A DNA stretch of 7,571 nucleotides from assembly GCA_030638785.1 (NCBI GenBank), contig DAOWDY010000085.1, forward strand, positions 1 through 7,571. Direction: 5' to 3'. A program made the position numbers and the translations under genes. Each line of letters opens with the position of its first letter. Position 1 is the stretch's first letter. Origin of the DNA: Candidatus Thorarchaeota archaeon. GTDB taxonomy: Archaea; Asgardarchaeota; Thorarchaeia; Thorarchaeales; Thorarchaeaceae. Positions 1 through 6,313 of this stretch are shown here, piece by piece. The notes beneath the pieces are model-generated. The model saw only the letters and a list, made by a program, of their open reading frames with translations. It made no database searches and was not told the origin of the DNA.

Positions 1-1357
1 GTACGACTGAAAGGTATCCACCTGAAACATGTGCAATGACCACATCGTCTTCGTTGAACTTCTCAAGGTGTGTAACTAGTGCATCTGCCGCAATCGATGT
101 TTCTTCCTCATCCCAATCACCTGTCACCGGAATGTCATAATTTGCTGCGGGATAGATTCGTTCGAGCTCTCGTGGAACTATTCCCAAAGGTGATGTGACA
201 ATGGTTTCAGATATCGAGTCTCTCCGATTACTGAGAACCCTATCAAGGGTTTCTGAATACCTTCGATGTGTCTTCGAGTCGGAGTAGGGCTTTCGAGCAG
301 AACATGGGAGGAGTAGAATCAGTTTCTTGTAAGCAGGAGGAATGTATCGCTTTGCAACTTTTTCTCTAAAACGTCGTACAGCAGGGGCATTATATGATTC
401 TGGGCCAATCAGAGGTAGCTTGCCAGAACCTCCAGTCGGTGTAAACTCTTCAAAGAATTCGTAGTTCTGAGAATCAATTTTTCTCAAGAACGAAGTCACT
501 CCGGGACTAGAATGTGTTGAAGTTTCAACAATCCTTCGTAGACTTCTATCTCTAATTGCATGAAGCGCTTCGGATAGTTGAGATTTGTAGACACCCAGAT
601 TATGATCTAGAATTACTGATTCCAATTCAGAGTGAGAGAAATTAACATTCATTTGTTGACAGTGTGAGCAAGTACAATACCTCGCGGGTTTTCCAACGGT
701 CAGCTGTTCATTCGTCAATGGCCAGACTCGCACAAGACGATTCGCAGCTTCTTCAGCATAGCCTGTATCGATAATATCGAACCCAGCATAGAATAGGATT
801 GGAATCATGCTTGGTCTAATCCGACCCAGTGCAATTGTGAGCCAGTGTCTGGGAAGAAGACTTCGAAGACGGAGATTCTTGATATCGTGATCTCCTAATT
901 CGTCGTTAAACAGGAATGATGCAGAATAAACACCTGCATCAACAAAGGAAGGAATCAACTCCTCTAAATCCTCCAGTGTAATAGACGAAGGAATCCTGAG
1001 TGTATATTGTGAATTGTAATTCTGTTCCTTAATCATCTCCACTTGTTCAATTAGAATGGTCTTTGCAGCATCAGGACTAAGGCCAGGAATGCCAGATAAT
1101 GATGGTGCTAGAACTAAAGACCTTGATAGTATATCATCGGGAATAGACAAGTCATATGATAGTAGAGTGCCAGTAGAAAGTAAGAGTGGAGAATCTCCAC
1201 CTTCTATCTCTTTGAGCATTGACACTGACTGTATATCTGTGTGTACTGATTCAAGATGCCCTGCGAGTGCAGGTGTTTCAAGTGAGAAGCCTTTGAACTG
1301 AATGGAACCTCTTCGTGCAGGACCATTGTGACCACGTTTGATCAAGAATCGCTCCAT
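1..1357 (-). CDS. arcS: Archaeosine synthase ArcS (TgtA2-type), 3' end cut by window
   Basis: I read 452 codons open to the window edge. ArcS is a paralogue of archaeal tRNA-guanine transglycosylase; it acts on preQ0 at position 15 of tRNA, attaching lysine as a step to archaeosine with a radical-SAM partner (known family biology). Seen here: the ArcS signature PC-x3-KPY-x2-S-x2-H at residues 351-364 (PCSARKPYSDSKTH), and a CTCSHC zinc-type cluster at C228, C230 and C233 in the TGT-like half. The C-terminal PUA tRNA-binding domain expected in the family lies beyond the left edge. Start: ATG at 1357 is preferred because GGTGATGG (1367-1360) sits just before it, at a spacing like that of the helicase upstream; in-frame ATGs at 1369 and 1363 are alternatives that would destroy this site. 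It begins 16 bases after the helicase stop (4 if 1369 is used), so co-transcription is likely. Confidence 0.9.
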   Translation of the reverse strand, partial: MERFLIKRGHNGPARRGSIQFKGFSLETPALAGHLESVHTDIQSVSMLKEIEGGDSPLLLSTGTLLSYDLSIPDDILSRSLVLAPSLSGIPGLSPDAAKTILIEQVEMIKEQNYNSQYTLRIPSSITLEDLEELIPSFVDAGVYSASFLFNDELGDHDIKNLRLRSLLPRHWLTIALGRIRPSMIPILFYAGFDIIDTGYAEEAANRLVRVWPLTNEQLTVGKPARYCTCSHCQQMNVNFSHSELESVILDHNLGVYKSQLSEALHAIRDRSLRRIVETSTHSSPGVTSFLRKIDSQNYEFFEEFTPTGGSGKLPLIGPESYNAPAVRRFREKVAKRYIPPAYKKLILLLPCSARKPYSDSKTHRRYSETLDRVLSNRRDSISETIVTSPLGIVPRELERIYPAANYDIPVTGDWDEEETSIAADALVTHLEKFNEDDVVIAHVSGGYLSVV

Positions 1358-1373
1358 ATCCATCACCATTCAG

Positions 1374-4022
1374 CTATACTATAGGTTGGTATCCAAGATA
1401 CTCCTGAGTGTCCACATCTGTTTCAACTTTTTCCTGTATTCTTCGAACACTTTCTAGAGCACCGAAGCGGAATAATGGTTGATTATTGTTACCGCACTGA
1501 TATGAATAGGTGCAAAGCGGACATCCATCTACAGTCTTACAATCGCATTTCACGAGTATAGTTTCTGTACGACGTATTGCTTCTTCGAACCGAGTGAAGA
1601 GAAGCTTGGATGCACCGTTACCCCCTGGACTTCCGTCATAGACAAAGATGTACCCAGAGTCACCCATAGATACACCTCCAATCTCGCGAGCACTTCCTCC
1701 TGTCAGCATATTACTTGATTCTATCACTACATGCTCCAGTGCATGGAATGCGCCTCCAAGGAGATCTCCAGGACTCATTCTAGGACCCCCAGCTTTCTTG
1801 AGCCGTCCTCCGAGATATTCGTTCATTGATTTGGTTGGTGGAGGAGCCTTGAAGACAAATCCACGTGTCAAGTATTGATATATCAGAGGATTGTCAAGGT
1901 CTGTCTTCTGGATGACTCGCCCACTGCGAGTGTCTTTCTTGACATATCCATAGACAGTCTGAGTCATCTCCAGAGTACAATAGACAAGATTCATTCCAAA
2001 GACTGTCCGTTTCTCATGAATGTCAATAATCCGAGGCATGGTGGAGTAAAGGGGACGAGTATGTGAACTTCTGTCAATGACAGGCACAACTACTGCCCGA
2101 CCAAATCCAGGCCTATAACGAAAATCAACTGACATGTAATTCTTACCGCCATGAAGATACATCGCACCAGGATGAAGCTCCTGTGCTGCCATGGGCATGG
2201 TTCTTTCACCAAGTTTACGCTCATTCTGCTTAATCTCTACAACATCCCCGATTCCTCGGATACTGTATCCTCGCCATTCTTTCTGAGCTCGTTCGTAATC
2301 GGTTACTTTGACTTTTCCATCATCCTTAATCTTAAGCAGTCCCTCTTCAGACAATGAATCCAAAATCTTCTTCTGTCTTGGGAAATTAGATGCGTTCAGA
2401 TGGCCACTCATGGCCGCAGCAATGAGCTGGTATCGTCCAACTACTTCGTTCTCTGGTTCCATATAGGCAGCATCAACATCTGTGAAGTACTTCTCAGGTT
2501 GATATCGATAGAACGAGGAAATAGGATCATTCTCTCTCAGTGCTAAGATAGCCACGCTCTCCTGACCTTTCCGTCCAGCCCTGCCTATCCTTTGAGTAAG
2601 ACGTGTAATCGACACAATCATGCTGACTACTGCATCCAGATCTCCGATATCGATTCCCAGCTCAAGTGTGGGTGTAGAAACTAGAACAGGTAGTTTTCCG
2701 GATTTAAACTGAGTTTCAACATCATTCCTATATTTCTTTGAGAGACCCGCTCGATGTACCATTGTCTTGATACCAACATCACCAATTAGTACGTTAAGGA
2801 CTTCAGCTTCTTTATGGGTATTACCAAATACGAGAGTCTGAAATTCTCCACGATTCAAAGACCTAACTAGATCAACAATCATGCTGTACTTACTACGTCC
2901 TCCAGGATAGTACATGAGGAAGTGAATCGGACCTCTCTTTGCACTGGACGACTCGATTAATTCAACTTTGCCATCAAATACCTGCTCAGCATATTCCTTA
3001 GGGTTTGCAATAGTTGCTGATGCGCCTATCTTCTGGAAGGAACCGGATTCCATCTCTAGTCGTTTCAGGATGTAGTATATGTTTGCGCCCATAGAACCAG
3101 TGTAGAGATGAATCTCATCCAGTACTACATACTTGACAGTTCTAATAAGTGGAATGAGCCGAGACCTCTCCCATCCTAGATGATAGTGAAGAACATCCGG
3201 ATTCGTGAGTAAGATATCCGGTGGCGAATCATACAGTTTCTGTCGTTGGCTCTGTGAAACATCACCGTCGAAGATTCCCACAGTTATGCTTGATGCCTTG
3301 CATAGCAATTGGATTTTCTCGTACTGATCACGTGCAAGTGCTTTGGTCGGATAGAGAAGCAAAGCCCTAACGCCTGGCGATCCAAATGAGTCTTGAATGG
3401 TCACTAGAATGTTTCTAATGATGGGTAACACAAAGGCCTCTGTCTTTCCCTGTGCTGTTGGAGCAGCTATTATGACATCTTTCCCATCCGAAATCGAATT
3501 GAAAGCCTCTTCTTGGAATCGATAGAGCTTTTGAAAGCCCTTTGAGGTGAGGAGTTCTCGAAGTCGCTTGGGCACCTTTAGATTATCTAGGCTTACACCG
3601 TATTCAGCATCGGTGGTTGGAAGATATTTGTAGCTTACCAAGTAATCTCGCCCTCGAGTTACCATGGTTCTGATAGCCTCGGGTAACTTGTCTATTAAGA
3701 GTCCACCAGCTTCTACAGTCTTCTCAATCTGCTTCTCAGACTCTACTCTGTCACCAGTACCTGTCGACCTCCGTCGTCTTCTACTTGTATCTCTATCAGG
3801 TAGTTTGCCGGGCTTGACACCGGTACTAACAGCGGGACTTCCTGCTGTGAGTGTCCCTCGTTTCACTGCTTCAATATACGCATCGTATGCATCAAACAGG
3901 TCTTTTCCACGACCGTCAACCATCATCGAAACATCACATCGATGACATTTTACTGACCAGATGCCGCCTCCCTTGTAGATGTCAAGCTTGGAGCCGCATT
4001 TGGGACAGTGTAAAACGGGCAT
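1374..4022 (-). CDS. DEAD/DEAH-box helicase with C-terminal DUF1998 cysteine cluster (YprA/MrfA-like)
   Basis: This 882-residue superfamily 2 helicase has, in order: an N-terminal zinc ribbon (C6, C9, C26, C29); a basic, low-complexity linker (about 55-100, with five arginines at 81-85); RecA domain 1 with motif I APTAQGKTE (187-195), motif Ia YPTKALARDQ (224-233), motif II DEIH (302-305) and motif III SAT (335-337); RecA domain 2 with TPTLELGIDIG (450-460) and motif VI QRIGRAGR (477-484); then a DUF1998 region ending in C826, C828, C834, C837 and C843 followed by GNNNQPL. That order matches the YprA/MrfA family; Bacillus MrfA works in mitomycin-type DNA damage repair, so a repair role is inferred here. 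All ATPase motifs look intact. The N-terminal zinc ribbon and linker appear to be an addition to the Bacillus form. Start ATG 4022 is supported by GGTGAT at 4031-4026. arcS follows in the same direction. Confidence 0.9.
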   Translation of the reverse strand: MPVLHCPKCGSKLDIYKGGGIWSVKCHRCDVSMMVDGRGKDLFDAYDAYIEAVKRGTLTAGSPAVSTGVKPGKLPDRDTSRRRRRSTGTGDRVESEKQIEKTVEAGGLLIDKLPEAIRTMVTRGRDYLVSYKYLPTTDAEYGVSLDNLKVPKRLRELLTSKGFQKLYRFQEEAFNSISDGKDVIIAAPTAQGKTEAFVLPIIRNILVTIQDSFGSPGVRALLLYPTKALARDQYEKIQLLCKASSITVGIFDGDVSQSQRQKLYDSPPDILLTNPDVLHYHLGWERSRLIPLIRTVKYVVLDEIHLYTGSMGANIYYILKRLEMESGSFQKIGASATIANPKEYAEQVFDGKVELIESSSAKRGPIHFLMYYPGGRSKYSMIVDLVRSLNRGEFQTLVFGNTHKEAEVLNVLIGDVGIKTMVHRAGLSKKYRNDVETQFKSGKLPVLVSTPTLELGIDIGDLDAVVSMIVSITRLTQRIGRAGRKGQESVAILALRENDPISSFYRYQPEKYFTDVDAAYMEPENEVVGRYQLIAAAMSGHLNASNFPRQKKILDSLSEEGLLKIKDDGKVKVTDYERAQKEWRGYSIRGIGDVVEIKQNERKLGERTMPMAAQELHPGAMYLHGGKNYMSVDFRYRPGFGRAVVVPVIDRSSHTRPLYSTMPRIIDIHEKRTVFGMNLVYCTLEMTQTVYGYVKKDTRSGRVIQKTDLDNPLIYQYLTRGFVFKAPPPTKSMNEYLGGRLKKAGGPRMSPGDLLGGAFHALEHVVIESSNMLTGGSAREIGGVSMGDSGYIFVYDGSPGGNGASKLLFTRFEEAIRRTETILVKCDCKTVDGCPLCTYSYQCGNNNQPLFRFGALESVRRIQEKVETDVDTQEYLGYQPIV

Positions 4023-4025
4023 TGT

Positions 4026-4031
4026 ATCACC
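4026..4031 (-). promoter_or_regulatory. Ribosome binding site of the helicase gene
   Basis: On the minus strand GGTGAT stands three bases before ATG 4022. It matches the core of the archaeal anti-Shine-Dalgarno complement (GGAGGTGATC) and fixes the helicase start at the zinc-ribbon Met. Confidence 0.65.
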
Positions 4032-4060
4032 TTGACGTCTTCCCCTTCCTCCGCGAGAGA

Positions 4061-4070
4061 CTTATGAAAC
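4061..4070 (-). promoter_or_regulatory. Possible TATA box for the helicase-arcS unit
   Basis: On the minus strand GTTTCATAAG lies about 40-48 bases before the helicase ATG. With an archaeal TATA-to-start distance near 26 bases, transcription would begin near 4040 and give a leader of roughly 18 bases that still contains the GGTGAT site. The match to a TATA box is weak. Confidence 0.25.
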
Positions 4071-4140
4071 TTTGTCAATATGACTTCTCTCGGAGTAAAC
4101 GAGTAGAAATGACAAATAGGAGTAGATAGTCGGTTACTTC

Positions 4141-4148
4141 CTATAATT
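4141..4148 (+). promoter_or_regulatory. Possible TATA box for the flavin oxidoreductase gene
   Basis: CTATAATT is centred about 21 bases before ATG 4166, and no Shine-Dalgarno motif lies between. This would suit a nearly leaderless transcript, although the spacing is a few bases shorter than the usual 25-27. Confidence 0.3.
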
Positions 4149-4165
4149 GATTGAGTAGATGTAGT

Positions 4166-5008
4166 ATGAAGTATGGCATATACCCATATTGTTTCCTTTA
4201 TGGAAATGGAAGCAAGGGAATAGACTTTCATGTAGACCTTGCATTGGCAGCAGAAGATGCAGGATGGGACGGATTCTTCATCTGGGACCACATCTGGGCA
4301 TCTTGGAAAGGTACTATGGGAGTTGTAGATCCCTGGATTGTGATGGCTGCTGTGGCTGCTAAGACGGAGGACATTAAGATAGGACCAATGGTTACTCCGA
4401 TTCCGCGAAGACGACCTTCCAAGCTGGCACGGGAAACTGTCTCGTTAGACCATCTCTCAAACGGTCGATTAATCATGGGGGTAGGTCTTGGGGGTACACA
4501 GGAATTAGATCACTTTGGCGAAACCTCTAATCCAAAAGTTCGAGCAAAGATGTTAGACGAAGGTCTCGAAGTCCTTACAGGTCTCTGGAGTGGTGAACCA
4601 TTCTCTTTTGAGGGAGAGTACTACCAGCAGAAGGAAGTGACATTTCTCCCAAAACCGGTCCAGAAAAAGATACCAATCTGGGTTGCAGGCACTTGGCCAA
4701 AGAAAGCACCTTTCAAGAGAGCAGCACGATATGATGGCGTATTTCCTCTTGCGGGGGGGGAAGATGGGATAACCATTGAGGGAATAAAAGAGTCGCTCTC
4801 AATCATAGAGAAGGAACGAGGTAATCTCCTGAACTATGATATTGTGGTTTCAGGTGATACTACAGGCGATGACAAGAAAGCAGACTCCGAGAAGCTTCAA
4901 CTATGCGCTGATGCAGGAATGACTTGGTGGCTAGAGTATCTCATAGATTGGGGAGAGACTCCTAGAGATATGATGAAACGAGTGAAGCGCGGCCCACCTG
5001 AATTATAG
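4166..5008 (+). CDS. Luciferase-like (LLM) flavin-dependent oxidoreductase
   Basis: The 280-residue protein is a bacterial-luciferase-like TIM barrel that would use FMN or F420; in archaea F420 is common, but the cofactor and substrate cannot be read from the sequence. Seen: the N-terminal strand MKYGIYPYCF; the EDAGWDGFFIWDH segment (30-42); the IGPMVTPIPRRRPSKLARE block (72-90) followed by SLDHLSNGRLIMGVGLGG (93-110), the most typical family signature; then LWSGEPFSFEGEYY (140-153) and PIWVAGTWPKKA (170-181) near the cofactor phosphate end. At 280 residues it is slightly short but in family range. The in-frame TTG at 4151 would add only five residues (MSRCS); ATG 4166 matches the conserved N terminus. 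It stands alone, divergent from the helicase and followed 108 bases later by a thioredoxin with its own promoter-like elements. An eight-G run occurs at 4753-4760 (Ala-Gly-Gly). Confidence 0.85.
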   Translation: MKYGIYPYCFLYGNGSKGIDFHVDLALAAEDAGWDGFFIWDHIWASWKGTMGVVDPWIVMAAVAAKTEDIKIGPMVTPIPRRRPSKLARETVSLDHLSNGRLIMGVGLGGTQELDHFGETSNPKVRAKMLDEGLEVLTGLWSGEPFSFEGEYYQQKEVTFLPKPVQKKIPIWVAGTWPKKAPFKRAARYDGVFPLAGGEDGITIEGIKESLSIIEKERGNLLNYDIVVSGDTTGDDKKADSEKLQLCADAGMTWWLEYLIDWGETPRDMMKRVKRGPPEL

Positions 5009-5022
5009 TCCAATTATGCATG

Positions 5023-5032
5023 GTTCTAGAAC
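5023..5032. promoter_or_regulatory. 10-bp perfect palindrome upstream of the thioredoxin promoter
   Basis: GTTCTAGAAC is fully self-complementary. It lies between the oxidoreductase stop and the TATA-like box at 5037-5045, ending 4 bases before it. This position could suit a regulator competing with TFB, but a palindrome of this size can occur by chance. Confidence 0.3.
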
Positions 5033-5036
5033 AACG

Positions 5037-5045
5037 CTTATTAAT
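5037..5045 (+). promoter_or_regulatory. TATA-like box of the first thioredoxin
   Basis: CTTATTAAT (5037-5045) resembles an archaeal TATA box. Counting about 26 bases from its centre puts the transcription start near 5067, leaving a leader of roughly 50 bases with a good ribosome binding site at 5103-5107. Confidence 0.4.
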
Positions 5046-5063
5046 GGAAAGTGAACAAAAACA

Positions 5064-5086
5064 GTTGTGCAAACGTAGTGCACAAC
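5064..5086. promoter_or_regulatory. Perfect 8-bp inverted repeat at the predicted transcription start of the first thioredoxin
   Basis: GTTGTGCA (5064-5071) and its exact reverse complement TGCACAAC (5079-5086) flank a seven-base spacer. The element begins where the TATA-like box at 5037-5045 predicts the start of transcription. It could be a dimeric repressor operator blocking polymerase, or a hairpin at the 5' end of the mRNA. It does not overlap the ribosome binding site. Confidence 0.5.
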
Positions 5087-5102
5087 CAATACCTGCTAAA
5101 CA

Positions 5103-5107
5103 GGGAG
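5103..5107 (+). promoter_or_regulatory. Ribosome binding site of the first thioredoxin
   Basis: GGGAG followed by ATAACAACA places a purine-rich site nine bases before ATG 5117. It decides for this ATG over the in-frame GTG at 5051. Confidence 0.5.
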
Positions 5108-5116
5108 ATAACAACA

Positions 5117-5479
5117 ATGGTTAATGAAGTCAGTGCCGAAGAATTGAATGGCATCATAGAAGAGAGTAAAGTGGTGTTTGTCGATTGCCACGCAGTTTGG
5201 TGTGGACCGTGCAAAACTCTGTCACCAATCATGCAAGAGGTGTCAGAAAAGTACGGCGAGAAAGGGGTAAAGGTCGTCAAGCTTGATGTGGACCAGAACA
5301 GACAGTTCAGCGCGGAGAACCAGATTACTGGTGTCCCTAGCGTTCTAGTATATTCAGAGGGCAAGCGTGTTGTCTTTGATGATGGCAGCGGCAGAAAGAT
5401 GGACAAGTTGGTCGGAGTAATGCCGATTGACGTGTATTTCCAAATCGCAGAGAACCTCATTGCAGAGGCAACTGCATAA
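5117..5479 (+). CDS. Thioredoxin (first paralogue)
   Basis: A 120-residue cytoplasmic thioredoxin, a dithiol-disulfide exchange protein. The active site WCGPC is at residues 28-32 in the context FVDCHAVWCGPC, so an extra cysteine (C24) lies just before it where most thioredoxins have Phe or Trp. The cis-proline is in GVPSVLVY (P74). Compared with ordinary thioredoxins of about 105-110 residues, the segment around strand beta 5 is longer (about residues 86-97, DDGSGRKMDK), followed by LVGVMPIDVY. The second thioredoxin at 5938 shares this arrangement, so the two are paralogues. The frame stays open upstream to a GTG at 5051, but the extra 22 residues are not thioredoxin-like and not a signal peptide. 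It appears monocistronic: promoter-like elements before it and a hairpin terminator after it. Confidence 0.93.
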   Translation: MVNEVSAEELNGIIEESKVVFVDCHAVWCGPCKTLSPIMQEVSEKYGEKGVKVVKLDVDQNRQFSAENQITGVPSVLVYSEGKRVVFDDGSGRKMDKLVGVMPIDVYFQIAENLIAEATA

Positions 5480-5496
5480 ACAATTTCGAGTTTCAC

Positions 5497-5515
5497 AGGG
5501 GGGTTGAACTCCCCT
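5497..5515 (+). terminator. Hairpin and T-rich terminator after the first thioredoxin
   Basis: AGGGGGG and CTCCCCT form a seven-pair stem (one G-T pair) around a TTGAA loop, 18 bases after the stop codon. The following 30 bases are T-rich (ATTTTG, GTTTTAT). It lies between the converging thioredoxin and zinc-ribbon genes. The T-rich side favours the plus-strand gene. Confidence 0.6.
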
Positions 5516-5542
5516 AGAGAAACACTTTCTAATTTTGTAGTT

Positions 5543-5794
5543 TTATCTATCCTCAGGAAAATCATATTCCTTGATTGATTCAAGTCCGTTTCTGTCGACA
5601 TAGGATTCAGAATATCCGCAGTCAAGACAAACAAACTCATCTTTGAATGCGAACCTGCGTCGCGGTGGCCAATTTGATCCGCGTACTAGAACCCACTTTC
5701 TTACCCATTGAGAACCAACAGTTTGCTTACCAAAATAGCTATTATTCCAAATATTGTGACCCTGACACTTTGGACATTCACCTGATTGCTTCAT
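5543..5794 (-). CDS. Small zinc-ribbon protein of unknown function
   Basis: An 83-residue protein with two CxxC knuckles: CPKC at residues 7-10 and CLDC at 56-59, followed by GYSESYVDR. The MKQSGECPKC opening and the FVCLDCGYSE closing knuckle are typical of short archaeal and bacterial zinc-ribbon proteins. The 45-residue stretch between them is rich in Trp and Arg (RKWVLVRG, NWPPRRRF), which would allow nucleic-acid or protein contact, but no function can be assigned. There is no membrane segment or signal peptide. ATG 5794 has AGGAAGTG (5810-5803) about eight bases before it. The gene sits antiparallel between the two thioredoxins, and a broken zinc-ribbon reading overlaps its start. The 199-codon open frame running through the first thioredoxin's antisense strand is unrelated. 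Confidence 0.75.
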   Translation of the reverse strand: MKQSGECPKCQGHNIWNNSYFGKQTVGSQWVRKWVLVRGSNWPPRRRFAFKDEFVCLDCGYSESYVDRNGLESIKEYDFPEDR

Positions 5795-5898
5795 ATCCGA
5801 TACACTTCCTACACGAACTCCAATGCCACATGATTGTCAAAGGGTTTGTATTGAATATTGCCACACTCAGGACATGGTTAAGACGTAGATAGATTCAT
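5778..5898 (-). pseudogene. Broken zinc-ribbon gene (in-frame stop plus frameshift)
   Basis: From ATG 5898 on the minus strand the reading is MNLSTS, stop (TAA 5880-5878), then PCPECGNIQYKPFDNHVALEF in the same frame. A one-base shift at about 5814 continues as CRKCIGYEAIR and ends at TGA 5780-5778. Without the two defects this would be a roughly 39-residue zinc ribbon with knuckles CPEC and CRKC. Its end would overlap the start of the intact zinc-ribbon gene at 5794 by 17 bases, as in a translationally coupled pair. Either the gene has decayed or the assembly has errors here; there is no start codon between the TAA and the first knuckle. The restored protein is my inference; the two cysteine pairs at suitable spacing are what the sequence shows. 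Confidence 0.5.
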
Positions 5899-5937
5899 AG
5901 GTCAATTTCCTGTGAACTACAAAAGGTTGAGAAAACC

Positions 5938-6303
5938 GTGGTACAAGACGTAACTCCTGAAGAAGCAAAGAATGCAATTGACGAAACCAAACTCCTTTTC
6001 GTTGATGCTTGGGCACCATGGTGCGGACCTTGTGTTGCTCTAAGTCCAGTGATAGAAGAACTCGAACAGAAATACTCAGACAATGCAGATATTGGTTTCA
6101 TCAAACTCAATACACAAGAGCACAGATCATTTGCGGCAGAGAATAACATTGTCGCAATTCCATGTATTCTAGTCTATCATAATGGCCAACCAGCCAGTTT
6201 TGAGATACCAAATCCGAGAAGCGGTGAAAATGTCAAGACCGATCGCCTTGTCGGATTAAGACCCATTGACCATTACGAAAAAGTGATTGAACAACTTAAT
6301 TGA
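5938..6303 (+). CDS. Thioredoxin (second paralogue)
   Basis: A 121-residue cytoplasmic thioredoxin with active site WCGPC at residues 28-32 (FVDAWAPWCGPC) and cis-proline in AIPCILVY (P75). A cysteine (C76) directly follows the cis-proline, an uncommon place close to the active-site disulfide. As in the first thioredoxin, the region near strand beta 5 is extended (about 88-103, ending NVKTDR) and followed by LVGLRPIDHY, so the two share a family signature LVGxxPIDxY. Start is GTG 5938, with AGGTTGAG (5924-5931) six bases before it; no ATG fits. It is followed after only 10 bases by the gamma-CA-like gene, so the two are likely co-transcribed. No clear TATA box was found in the 60 bases upstream. 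Confidence 0.92.
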   Translation: MVQDVTPEEAKNAIDETKLLFVDAWAPWCGPCVALSPVIEELEQKYSDNADIGFIKLNTQEHRSFAAENNIVAIPCILVYHNGQPASFEIPNPRSGENVKTDRLVGLRPIDHYEKVIEQLN

Positions 6304-6307
6304 GGTG
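6302..6307 (+). promoter_or_regulatory. Ribosome binding site of the gamma-CA-like gene
   Basis: GAGGTG overlaps the stop codon of the second thioredoxin (TGA 6301-6303) and lies six bases before ATG 6314. It favours that ATG over the in-frame TTG at 6287 and suggests translational coupling between the two genes. Confidence 0.7.
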
Positions 6308-6313
6308 CAGATA

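Noticed and set aside
1056..1301. An 81-codon plus-strand open frame inside arcS
   Set aside because: The opposite strand reads as continuous ArcS sequence through this stretch.
4151..4165. TTG 4151 as start of the oxidoreductase
   Set aside because: It adds only MSRCS, has no ribosome binding site, and ATG 4166 matches the family N terminus.
3950..4291. A 113-codon minus-strand open frame bridging the helicase start and the oxidoreductase
   Set aside because: It overlaps both well-supported genes and the promoter region, and shows no domain.
5041..5640. A 199-codon open frame on the minus strand across the first thioredoxin
   Set aside because: It is antisense to a clear thioredoxin, includes the terminator region and shows no recognisable domain; its length is a by-product of the thioredoxin codon pattern.
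5878..5880. Stop-codon recoding to rescue the broken zinc ribbon
   Set aside because: The interrupting codon is TAA, not the TAG used for pyrrolysine or the TGA used for selenocysteine, and TAG is used as an ordinary stop by several genes here.
5925..5937. Small GGTT-AACC hairpin over the ribosome binding site of the second thioredoxin
   Set aside because: A four-pair stem is too weak and too common to call a regulatory switch.
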